Below, piece after piece: positions 44,468 through 51,644 of a stretch of 51,644 nt of DNA (position 1 is its first letter; every line of letters starts with the position of its first letter). The stretch comes from an uncultured Lewinella sp. (GTDB lineage: Bacteria > Bacteroidota > Bacteroidia > Chitinophagales > Saprospiraceae). Below the pieces are notes generated by a model. It was given only the letters and a program-made list of their open reading frames with translations. It did no database searches and was not told the origin of the DNA. A program made the translations under genes and the position numbers. The stretch is taken from positions 1 to 51,644 of the forward strand of contig CAJXOS010000029.1 of assembly GCA_913057725.1 (NCBI GenBank). The letters run 5' to 3'.

Positions 44468-45154
44468 ATGAAGATGCATGAATTAGGCTTATTAGCTATC
44501 CTTGTACTGGGGCTGTTACCATCGCTGTCAGCAGAGACTCCTCCACCAGCTCGCATGATTGCTTATCATACAGCAGACTTTCGTGGCGAGCAAATTGTGA
44601 TTCGCGGCGATTGGTCGGTCCGTAATCGTTATGATTACTGGAATGACGCGATCAACTCAGTGGTTGTGCCACGCGGATTCGAGGCCCTATTATATGAGCA
44701 CGCTGGTTTTCGAGGCGATTACATTGTCGTGAGAGGGGAGTGGTCGAGCCGTCAAGATCGTTATTGGTTTAATCGGGTTTCTTCTATTCGCTTGGTACCT
44801 ATCCGCGGGCGTGGCTATGATCGACCCCGCCCTAGACCTACCCACACTTGTGGCCCTGCTTGTGGAGTCGGCGACTGTGGTTATATACCGGCTCCAGAGA
44901 TCACCATTTTCGAACATCACAGTTTTCGTGGTGCCGCACTAACAATAAGTGGAGAGTGGACGGCAGAATACTCCAACGATTTCTGGAATGATCGGATCAG
45001 TTCCATCTACGTACCACGCGGTTATGCGGTAATTCTCTATGAGCATGCTTTCTTCGGCGGGCGATCGGTGGTTATTGAAGGCAGTTGGAATACGGCTAGC
45101 TCTTGTGACTTTTGGAATGATCGGGTAAGTTCTATGCGGGTGGTGCGAAGGTAG
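44468..45154 (+). CDS. Secreted beta/gamma-crystallin protein, two domains
   Basis: 228 aa. Signal peptide (about 1-22). Two domains, each with two Greek-key motifs: residues about 29-110 and 144-228, joined by an Arg/Pro/Cys linker (RGRGYDRPRPRPTHTCGPAC). Each motif has the pattern [IL]xxYExxxFRGxxxxIxGxW. Calcium-site motifs [ND][ND]xx[ST]S are exact in the second domain (NDRISS 174-179, NDRVSS 217-222) and degraded in the first (NDAINS 59-64, FNRVSS 101-106), so only the second domain is expected to bind Ca2+ normally. It lies 55 bp upstream of the second CHAT gene, same strand. Confidence 0.88.
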   Translation: MKMHELGLLAILVLGLLPSLSAETPPPARMIAYHTADFRGEQIVIRGDWSVRNRYDYWNDAINSVVVPRGFEALLYEHAGFRGDYIVVRGEWSSRQDRYWFNRVSSIRLVPIRGRGYDRPRPRPTHTCGPACGVGDCGYIPAPEITIFEHHSFRGAALTISGEWTAEYSNDFWNDRISSIYVPRGYAVILYEHAFFGGRSVVIEGSWNTASSCDFWNDRVSSMRVVRR

Positions 45155-45209
45155 GAGCGCGTAGAATTTGTATTTTTAAGCTCGTACAGATGTCCATCCC
45201 TTAGCGCTT

Positions 45210-48143
45210 ATGCGAATTCTACTATTGTCATTATCGTTCGTTTTCTCCCTCCAAATGGGCGTAGCGCAAAATGAAGCGCTGGCCAATGAGGCAAAAGCAA
45301 TCATTGAAACGTATACAACCCTATATGAGAGCGGGCAGAAGAAGGCGGCACGAATACAGCTAGAGCAGGGTTTGAAGCTACTGGAGGGAAGTTCAGTAGA
45401 TACGCTAATTGGTACCTTTTATAATCTGTACACCAATTGGCATTTCTACGAAGGTAATTTAGATACCGCCCTGCAGATGCAGATCACCACTGCTCAGTAC
45501 TTTGAGCGTGGCTACGGAGATGCTGAACCCACCGCTTTCGCGCTACATAATGTGGGCTTTCTATATAATCGGGTACTAGGTCAAGCTGACTCTGCTTTGC
45601 ATTACTATAATCGAGGCTTAGAAATTTATCTAGACCTGGATCGTCCATTAGACATTGCTGATGAGTACAGAAACATTGGCATTATCCATGCTCGACAGAA
45701 AGATTTCTCCGCTGCGCAAAGAGCATACCTAAAAGCAATGCAGTCTTTGCAGCGAATGCAGAGAGAGGATGTCGATGCCTTGCCTAAGGGTGATCAGCTG
45801 TTATATGCTAAAACGCTGTCTTGGCTTTACCTGAATATGGCGCGCCTTAAGCGAGAAATGGACGATATGCGCCAGGTTCGGGTGTATATGGAGTATTCCC
45901 AAGATGTATTGGCGCGTTTTGTGGATCGCTTTCCAGAATTGGAAATGGAGATGCTCGAAAACCAGGGTAGGATGTACGACTATCTTGAGCTTCGGGATGA
46001 GCGGATTGCTGCATTCTTGGACTTTTACGCCAAGGTCGATCCTGCTGATCGGAATACCACCTCACGGGCCTTGTCTCTAATTGTAGATGCCTACCAACGG
46101 GACGAGCAATTCGAGGAGGCAATAAAATATGGAGAGCGTTTACAGGAATATGAAGAACAGTTTTCGGCCAAGGTGCCTATTCGTCAAGCTCGTGATACAA
46201 GAGCGTTATCTGCTGCTTATCTTGACGGGGGGTACCTCACGAAAGCAAGAGCTTCGGTAGAAGAACTAGAGAATATCCTTCAGGGGGTGCATCAACCGCA
46301 AGCGCGTGCCATGCTACATGTGATGAAATCCCGGGTATGTCGGGCGGAAGGGAATTATAGGGCAGCCTTACAAGAGGCTGATGTAGCGATGAGTACTTAT
46401 GATTTTTCGGGCTCCGCCTCCTTTGCAACTTTACAAGCGCTGAAAAGCGATCTCTATTTCAGCCTGTACCAAGCAGAAGGCCAGCTGATGATGCTAGACT
46501 CCAGTGAGCATTGGGCACGGAACTGCTGGGAGAGTTTGTTGCGGTTTGAAGCAGAAACCTTCCAAAGACGCTCTTTCGGGAAGCATTATCGACGCCCCAC
46601 GGAGTGTCTGCTAAATGTACTCTATGAGCGCTATCGCTTAAATCCACAACCAGAAATCCTGGACGAGATCCTGAAGTTTCAAGAGGCTGGAAGAGGACGA
46701 AGTCTAAAATTAGGAAGACAGTGGCAAACCTCGGGGTTCTTTGCTGACCCTGTCAGGGCTAGCATTCGTAAGCGCTACTTAAGTCTGCTGAGTGAGCGTT
46801 ATCGTATAGAGGAAGAAGTACCTAATAGTGAGGCTATTTACACACTGAATGATAGTCTGGTTTTGCTGGGTAGACAGCTCGATAGCTTCAGGCTACAGTT
46901 GTTAGGCGATCGGGTACCTGATTTGAGTATTGCGGAATTACAGCGAGCCTTGCCGGGGCGAAAATCTTGTTTATTGCTGTACTTTGCTGGGAAAGATAAT
47001 TGGTTTGCGATGGGTATCACTAAAGATCAGGTGGTACTCCATAGGGCCGCCGTTGATCCGGCGTTCACAAAACTGTTGAAAGACTTTAAGGCCGAAGTTC
47101 GTGCGATGTCTAGTTCGACTGAACGACTGGCAGAAACCAGTTTTCAAGTGTATGAGCAGGTGTTGGCACCACTGTTGTCGAAAATCAATACGCCGACCAA
47201 ACGACTGTTGATCAGTGCCGATGGAATCTTCAGCGCCGTACCCTGGCCAGCGACTTCTAGTGCTCCTCCACAAGGAGATGATTTTCGAACTTGGCCATTC
47301 TTAGTGAAAGACTATAGTATCGTTGCGCTTACACATGCGGCCGATGTTCTTCATGGGAGAGCGTTTGATCGGCAGGACTTTTCGGTGGCTTGCTTTGCCC
47401 CAGTTTATCCAGAACGAGTGGACACGGTAACAGAGAATAAGCTATCCCCATTGCTTCGCAATGACTTTTGGGCCTTGCCAGGAGCACAAGAAGAAGCTAG
47501 GGCTATCCAGCAGCTATACGGTGCTGCGGCTGATCTATTTGCTAGTCAGCAGCTAGACCGTGCCGCTTTCGTTGATCAAGTGAAGGGTTATAATGTATTG
47601 CATTTGGCCATGCATGCTGTTGCTGATCGTGCTTATCCGGATGAGTCTTTTCTACTGTTTCCGGGAAAGGCGGGTAATCTGGAATACCTCACCGCATTAG
47701 ATTTATTGTCCTTGGGTGTGGATGCCGATTTACTAGTCCTTAGTGCCTGCTACACCGGTGAAGGGCCTTGGCGACCAGGGGATGGGGTCATGAGTTTAGC
47801 TTATGCCTTACGTCAAGCTGGTGCAGAAACAGTGTTGAGTAATTATTGGGCCACTGCCGATGAATTCTCCAAGGATCTAATGCTAACCTTCCATCAGCAA
47901 ATTAAATCTGGCGAGTCTTTGGACATCGCCTTACAGGCTGCTCAGCAGGACTTTCTAGCGCAAGCCCGTTTGCCACAAGTGGCCCATCCTTTCTATTGGG
48001 CTGGTTTTCACCTCCAGGGCAGTGCCTCACCCTTAGATATTAGTGCGAGTGTTTGGCGTTGGTGGTATTGGTTAGTGATAATTGGAGCGTTTGTGCTGCT
48101 TTACTGGATAGCTTCCAGAAGAGCTGCTGCTCGCTCTTTGTAA
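45210..48143 (+). CDS. Secreted TPR-CHAT protein with C-terminal membrane anchor (second copy)
   Basis: 977 aa. Signal peptide (about 1-19), TPR-type helical array (about 25-430; HNVGFLYNRVLGQADSALHY), a helical linker, then a CHAT domain with His802 (VLHLAMHAV) and Cys847 (LVLSACYTGEG) and the family terminus HPFYWAGFHLQG. A single hydrophobic helix (about 953-972) and a basic tail close the protein. Same architecture as the 951-aa protein at 30123-32978, but the sequences are clearly diverged. Its 3' end overlaps the convergent TM-TPR gene by 43 bp. It may share a transcript with the crystallin-like gene. Confidence 0.9.
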   Translation: MRILLLSLSFVFSLQMGVAQNEALANEAKAIIETYTTLYESGQKKAARIQLEQGLKLLEGSSVDTLIGTFYNLYTNWHFYEGNLDTALQMQITTAQYFERGYGDAEPTAFALHNVGFLYNRVLGQADSALHYYNRGLEIYLDLDRPLDIADEYRNIGIIHARQKDFSAAQRAYLKAMQSLQRMQREDVDALPKGDQLLYAKTLSWLYLNMARLKREMDDMRQVRVYMEYSQDVLARFVDRFPELEMEMLENQGRMYDYLELRDERIAAFLDFYAKVDPADRNTTSRALSLIVDAYQRDEQFEEAIKYGERLQEYEEQFSAKVPIRQARDTRALSAAYLDGGYLTKARASVEELENILQGVHQPQARAMLHVMKSRVCRAEGNYRAALQEADVAMSTYDFSGSASFATLQALKSDLYFSLYQAEGQLMMLDSSEHWARNCWESLLRFEAETFQRRSFGKHYRRPTECLLNVLYERYRLNPQPEILDEILKFQEAGRGRSLKLGRQWQTSGFFADPVRASIRKRYLSLLSERYRIEEEVPNSEAIYTLNDSLVLLGRQLDSFRLQLLGDRVPDLSIAELQRALPGRKSCLLLYFAGKDNWFAMGITKDQVVLHRAAVDPAFTKLLKDFKAEVRAMSSSTERLAETSFQVYEQVLAPLLSKINTPTKRLLISADGIFSAVPWPATSSAPPQGDDFRTWPFLVKDYSIVALTHAADVLHGRAFDRQDFSVACFAPVYPERVDTVTENKLSPLLRNDFWALPGAQEEARAIQQLYGAAADLFASQQLDRAAFVDQVKGYNVLHLAMHAVADRAYPDESFLLFPGKAGNLEYLTALDLLSLGVDADLLVLSACYTGEGPWRPGDGVMSLAYALRQAGAETVLSNYWATADEFSKDLMLTFHQQIKSGESLDIALQAAQQDFLAQARLPQVAHPFYWAGFHLQGSASPLDISASVWRWWYWLVIIGAFVLLYWIASRRAAARSL

Positions 48144-48700
48144 TAGCCTTCGGCAGACGCAACAAGTTCTGTAGCTATAGCCATTGCCTGTTCTTGATCT
48201 CCTGATTGCAGATGAGCTAAACATCGATACCACTGAACTTCCGTTGGGTTGCCTAAGTCGTCAAGCACATTTAGAGCTTCCGCAGTACGTTGTTCTGCCA
48301 GGTAGGCAGTGGCCAGGTAAAGTTGCGTTTCCGGTGTTTGCAGACTATCAGGAATGCTGTTTAGTTGAGTAGCTGCTTTTGCATAGGCACCTTTATCATA
48401 TTGCTGCATAGCAGTAATGAGCATACCCTCATTGCCTTCCCCTCTTATTTCTGGAGCCAAGACATTTGGCAACGGCTCAAAGAAGGAATCTGCCAAGGCC
48501 ATATGATCTACATTAGATGGACTTAACCAGAGCCACCCAGCAATAGCTAGGACCAAGGCAATGCCCGCCGCAACCAACCAGGTGCGTGGTATGAGTGTTC
48601 GGCGCTTGGCCGTTTTCGAGTTGGCTTCCAGGTCCTGTAATTGTTCCTTGAAGCGCTGCCGCATATTTTCCCGTATAGCATCTTTGAGCTCATCTTCCAT
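48101..48700 (-). CDS. Single-pass membrane protein with periplasmic TPR (sigma partner)
   Basis: 199 aa. A charged cytosolic N-terminus (1-38; MEDELKDAIRENMRQRFKEQ) could hold a sigma factor. A membrane helix (about 41-60) is followed by a periplasmic part with TPR-like helix pairs (about 95-195; DKGAYAKAATQLNSI, ETQLYLATAYLAEQRTAEAL). It starts 8 nt after the sigma gene stop. Topology and position suggest an anti-sigma or sigma-regulating role, but there is no recognisable anti-sigma domain. Its last 43 bp lie inside the CHAT gene on the other strand. Confidence 0.78.
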   Translation of the reverse strand: MEDELKDAIRENMRQRFKEQLQDLEANSKTAKRRTLIPRTWLVAAGIALVLAIAGWLWLSPSNVDHMALADSFFEPLPNVLAPEIRGEGNEGMLITAMQQYDKGAYAKAATQLNSIPDSLQTPETQLYLATAYLAEQRTAEALNVLDDLGNPTEVQWYRCLAHLQSGDQEQAMAIATELVASAEGYYKERAAALLEAIQ

Positions 48701-48708
48701 AAGCGTGC

Positions 48709-49251
48709 TTATTTGTTAAGCTGTTCTTCGAGTTGTTTCATGCATCGGTGTTTTTGGGCTTTGACGGTATTTGCGTTTTTATAATCCATTCGTTCTGCAA
48801 TGACTTCTAAGTTAAAATCATAGTAGTAGAAGTACTCTAAAATTTGCTTGCAGGTTTTACCTAAGCGTGCTAATGCTGCCTGCATCTTGTGCTGTTCGTG
48901 GTCGCGATTGGTCTGCTGCAAAAAATGAGGCGCTACGGCTACCTCTGGAATTTGATCCAGTTGTAAAGGCGTACGTTTCTTTTGGCGTAAGGCCTTTAAT
49001 ATGAGGTTTTTGGCGATTCCAAATAAGTAGGTAGACAGACTACTCTTTAATTCTGTAATCTTTTCTTCTACGACATTTTGATACAGGATAATCACTGCAT
49101 CCTGATAAATGTCTACTAACACTTCCTCCTCTAATGGATAGTGGTTGCGGGCCCACCCTAGAAAACGCTCGCGGTTTTCTTGATAGATCCGATTGACGAC
49201 TGTTTCATCGCCTTACCTGATTGCCTGTAGCATTGCTGCCGTGGCTTCCAT
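48709..49251 (-). pseudogene. ECF-type sigma factor interrupted by an in-frame TAA
   Basis: Starting at ATG 49251 the frame reads MEATAAMLQAIR, then TAA (49215-49213), then GDETVVNRIYQENRERFLGW and on to the natural stop at 48709; full length would be about 180 codons. The part after the stop is the continuation of a sigma-70 region 2 (LVDIYQDAVIILYQN) and region 4 (LEVIAERMDYKNANTVKAQKHRCMKQL). The frame is otherwise open and well conserved, so one point change could explain the stop. A shorter product could begin only at GTG 49122, giving 137 aa without the start of region 2. Sequencing error is a possible alternative. Confidence 0.75.
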
Positions 49252-49392
49252 AGTCTAGTTCTTAGTGCCTACAAACACAGGAAAGGTAAACAAAAGCAAG
49301 AAAATTATTTTTCATGTTGACCTTTTGAATTGGTGGGGAACAGACAGGTATTACTTCTAAAACCAAGGATTTATCCTAAAAACAAGAATACC

Positions 49393-50379
49393 ATGTCATT
49401 GAAGTCTTACAATTTATCCTTTCTATTGATTTTCTGGGCGTCTGTTGTCGTAGCCCAGCCAGTTTTAACAACTGCCAGCCAGACACCGGAAATAGGAGAA
49501 ACCTACGAGGTGCAGTATGCTGAAGTGGGGAGCTTTATTCCAGGCCCTGGCGGTGCCAATCAGACCTGGGACTTTTCCGATCAGGCCCCACCGTTCTTCC
49601 AGCTACAATTCTCCATCCTGGCACCAGAGGACGGTGTTTCCAGTGTTGACTTCCCAGATGCCGATTTTGTCTGGTTGCTCGATGAGTTTGAGGCATACAA
49701 CTACTATCAAGTTACCGATACGGGACTGGACTTAGTAGGAGGAGTTAGCGGTACGCCGGATGATATTCTCTTCAAGGAGATATTCACGGATACAGAAGAT
49801 GGACTGCATTTTCCAGCTACCTATCAAGATTCTTACACCTATTATTCTGCATTTACTTCTTTCTTCTTTGGCACCTCCAGCATGAATGAGCGGAATGGAG
49901 TGGTAGAATACGATGGGTACGGGACCATTATTTTGCCGGATGGCACTACTTATAATAATGTGCTCCGAATGATTATTCGCTCTACAACGACTGCCTTTCC
50001 AATTATGGAGACCCAGTATGCCTGGATTTTGCCAGGACAGTTTGTGCCGGTGATGGTCTATAGCTTTGAAGATGATGATGAGTCGGTACCGACGATATAC
50101 TATTCAAAGAAGAATATTGAAACCTCCGTACAGGATAGAGCTGAAGTAGACTTTGGTCTTAGCATTCGGACGAATCCTGTTCGTGATCAATTGCAATTGC
50201 GTGGAGATTTTCAGCTTTTTAACGAGTTAGATTTCTCCATCGTAAATCCGTTGGGCCAGCAACAGCGGTATCAAGTACTTAACGGCACTATTGACGTTGG
50301 CAGTTTGCCTGCTGGTGTATACTATCTAGTGGCATCCAACCAAGATGGACGTCAGGTATTACCCTTTATGAAGGAATAG
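49393..50379 (+). CDS. Secreted protein with T9SS type-A sorting domain
   Basis: 328 aa from MSLKSYNLSF (49393); 21 residues from an earlier ATG would precede the signal peptide (about 1-22, ending VVAQ). The mature region (about 25-255) is beta-rich, acidic and aromatic, function unknown. The last 75 residues form the conserved sorting domain: IRTNPVRDQLQL (the NPxxdxl motif), FSIVNPLGQ, and GTIDVGSLPAGVYYLVAS, ending in a basic/aromatic tail. This targets it through the type IX secretion system to the cell surface or medium. Confidence 0.88.
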   Translation: MSLKSYNLSFLLIFWASVVVAQPVLTTASQTPEIGETYEVQYAEVGSFIPGPGGANQTWDFSDQAPPFFQLQFSILAPEDGVSSVDFPDADFVWLLDEFEAYNYYQVTDTGLDLVGGVSGTPDDILFKEIFTDTEDGLHFPATYQDSYTYYSAFTSFFFGTSSMNERNGVVEYDGYGTIILPDGTTYNNVLRMIIRSTTTAFPIMETQYAWILPGQFVPVMVYSFEDDDESVPTIYYSKKNIETSVQDRAEVDFGLSIRTNPVRDQLQLRGDFQLFNELDFSIVNPLGQQQRYQVLNGTIDVGSLPAGVYYLVASNQDGRQVLPFMKE

Positions 50380-50405
50380 TTGACGGAGGATCGTATCACA
50401 ATCTC

Positions 50406-50414
50406 TATTTTTGC
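50406..50414 (+). promoter_or_regulatory. Bacteroidota-type -7 box upstream of the mannosyltransferase gene
   Basis: TATTTTTGC matches TAnnTTTGY exactly and ends three bases before the ATG at 50418. TTG at 50380-50382 is 23 nt upstream of the box. If used, the transcript would be leaderless or nearly so. Confidence 0.4.
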
Positions 50415-50417
50415 GGT

Positions 50418-51524
50418 ATGATCATCCATTTATTCGCACCCTTTTTCAGTGGCAGCCATCAGCGATGGGCGGAGGAGCTGGCTATGTTTAGCTCCCATGA
50501 AATTCGCCTTTTTACATTGCCGGGGCGCCACTGGAAATGGCGAATGCACGGAGCAGCAGTAGAACTCGCCAGGCAGTTTTTACAGCAAGAAGAAGACCCA
50601 GACCTAATCCTTACTACGGATATGCTGGATACCTCGACTTTCCTGGCGCTAACCAGACCGCGGACGGCAAAGGTGCCAGTAGCGGTATACTTTCACGAAA
50701 ACCAACTGACCTATCCATGGTCTCCGACCGACGAGGATGTGGCCCAAAAGCGGGATCGGCATTATGCTTGGATCAATTACACGTCCGCTCTAGCAGCGGA
50801 CGCTGTGCTTTTTAACTCGCATTACCATAAGGATAGCTTTATTCAGGCCCTGCCGGGCTTTCTTAAGGCTTTTCCAGATCATAAAGGTCTTCCAACGGTT
50901 GACCAGATTGCAGCGAAATCAAACGTGCTCCCTTTGGGCTTGAATCTCCAATCCTTTGATGAGGTAGAAGCGCGTTACGAGGCTGAAGTACCTGTTTTGT
51001 TATGGAATCACCGCTGGGAATACGATAAGAACCCAGAGGCATTTTTCACCTGTTGTGAAAAGCTGCACGATGAAGGCCTAGCCTTTCAGCTCATGGTGCT
51101 CGGCGAGTCTTATTCGGCACGCCCCAAGGTCTTCGAGGCCGTAAAGTCAAAATTAGCTGATCGTATCCTGCACTGGGGATTTGCGGAAGACTTCGGTGCG
51201 TATGCCAGCTTGGTGAAGTCAGCTACGGTCTTGCCCGTCACCAGCCGGCAGGATTTCTTTGGCGGTAGTGTGGTAGAGGCGATGTACTGTGGTTTGTATC
51301 CGCTATTGCCGAACCGCCTTGCCTTTCCAGAGCACTTGTTCCCTAAGCAACAAGCTACTTTCCTCTACGATTCAGATGCCGAGCTAAAAGAGAAACTCCG
51401 CTCGTTATTGCTCAACCCTCAACCATTAGAAGATACCTCCTTCACAAGGTCAAGTGTGACTCGGTATAAGTGGCAAAACCTCATTCGCCGTTACGATCAA
51501 GTATTTCAGGATCTAGTAAGGTGA
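50418..51524 (+). CDS. tRNA-queuosine alpha-mannosyltransferase-like protein (DUF3524)
   Basis: 368 aa GT-B type glycosyltransferase. The N-terminal DUF3524 domain (about 1-170) starts IIHLFAPFFSGSHQRWAEEL and contains LILTTDMLDTSTFLAL, VYFHENQLTYPW and the ADAVLFNSHYHKDSF strand. These are the conserved segments of QTMAN (human GTDC1), the enzyme that puts mannose on queuosine in tRNA-Asp. The C-terminal half (about 190-360) is a GT1-like nucleotide-sugar domain (LLWNHRWEYDKNPEAFF; FFGGSVVEAMYCGLYPLLP). The function in a bacterium is inferred from the family only. It lies 38 nt after the T9SS cargo gene. Confidence 0.87.
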   Translation: MIIHLFAPFFSGSHQRWAEELAMFSSHEIRLFTLPGRHWKWRMHGAAVELARQFLQQEEDPDLILTTDMLDTSTFLALTRPRTAKVPVAVYFHENQLTYPWSPTDEDVAQKRDRHYAWINYTSALAADAVLFNSHYHKDSFIQALPGFLKAFPDHKGLPTVDQIAAKSNVLPLGLNLQSFDEVEARYEAEVPVLLWNHRWEYDKNPEAFFTCCEKLHDEGLAFQLMVLGESYSARPKVFEAVKSKLADRILHWGFAEDFGAYASLVKSATVLPVTSRQDFFGGSVVEAMYCGLYPLLPNRLAFPEHLFPKQQATFLYDSDAELKEKLRSLLLNPQPLEDTSFTRSSVTRYKWQNLIRRYDQVFQDLVR

Positions 51525-51619
51525 TCTGGAAGACGTTCGTTTTTGAACCATATAAGGCATGTAAGGGCATTTAAGGAAGCAGGCAACTAATATAACTAGC
51601 CAACCTTTTACCCATCCGC

Positions 51620-51639
51620 TTCAAAGCGTCCCCCGACGC
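51620..51639 (+). repeat. Dispersed hairpin repeat, copy 3
   Basis: TTCAAAGCGTCCCCCGACGC differs from copies 1 and 2 by one base and keeps the hairpin core intact. It lies 95 bp after the mannosyltransferase gene, at the window edge. Confidence 0.75.
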
Positions 51640-51644
51640 GAAAA

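Noticed and set aside
1..51644. CRISPR arrays, prophage, insertion sequences and integrons
   Set aside because: No regularly spaced repeats, no cas, transposase, integrase or phage structural genes were seen. The hairpins at 43.6-44.1 kb lack attC core sites in the right arrangement.

Overview
The window looks like chromosomal DNA of a member of the Bacteroidota, most likely a Saprospiria/Lewinella-like lineage (the lineage is an inference). Support comes from a secreted protein with a type-A type IX secretion sorting domain (49393-50379), a FecI/FecR/TonB-receptor cascade whose receptor carries an STN domain, many signal-peptide and lipoprotein genes, two large secreted TPR-CHAT proteins, promoter boxes of the Bacteroidota type (TTG upstream, TAnnTTTG near the start) and little Shine-Dalgarno signal. 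No rRNA, tRNA, CRISPR array, transposase, integrase or phage gene was seen.

Layout. 1-7 kb: a seven-gene minus-strand operon (TetR regulator, TolC, HlyD-type adaptor, two ATPases, two ABC-2 permeases) forming a complete tripartite exporter related to E. coli YbhGFSR/CecR. 7-13 kb: a GNAT/atypical-SDR pair, a secreted DsbA-like protein, a lipase-like lipoprotein, a pair of small membrane proteins and a subfamily-I haloalkane dehalogenase, followed by a hairpin-rich GC block. 13-19 kb: a TPR protein, an AraC regulator and a compact ergothioneine set (DUF427, egtB, egtD), then an aldo/keto reductase. 19-27 kb: housekeeping and accessory genes (AI-2E-family permease, DoxX, flavin reductase, CorA, a PhoR/PhoB-like two-component pair, SixA, SDR, zinc-ribbon protein) with several convergent genes that overlap or abut. 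27-35 kb: a penicillin-acylase-family hydrolase, then an operon of a membrane-anchored surface protein, a TPR-CHAT protein and a GNAT enzyme. 35-40 kb: sigma factor, FecR anti-sigma and TonB receptor, plus an EGF-type lipoprotein.

40-49 kb is the least ordinary part. It holds a small protein with a probable effector-associated domain, a lipoprotein made of three Cys-bracketed repeats, a gene-free 1.25 kb that contains a long series of hairpins ending in an intrinsic terminator (candidate structured RNA), a four-motif beta/gamma-crystallin, a second TPR-CHAT protein, and an oppositely oriented sigma-factor/TM-TPR pair. The sigma gene carries an in-frame TAA at codon 13. 49-51.6 kb: the T9SS cargo protein, a homologue of tRNA-queuosine mannosyltransferase, and at the window edge a third copy of a small palindromic repeat also found twice near 19.5 kb.

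The strongest candidates for something undescribed are the hairpin array at about 43.65-44.15 kb, the CHAT/sigma/TM-TPR neighbourhood with its broken sigma gene, and the dispersed repeat with a GCGTC-CCCC-GACGC hairpin core.
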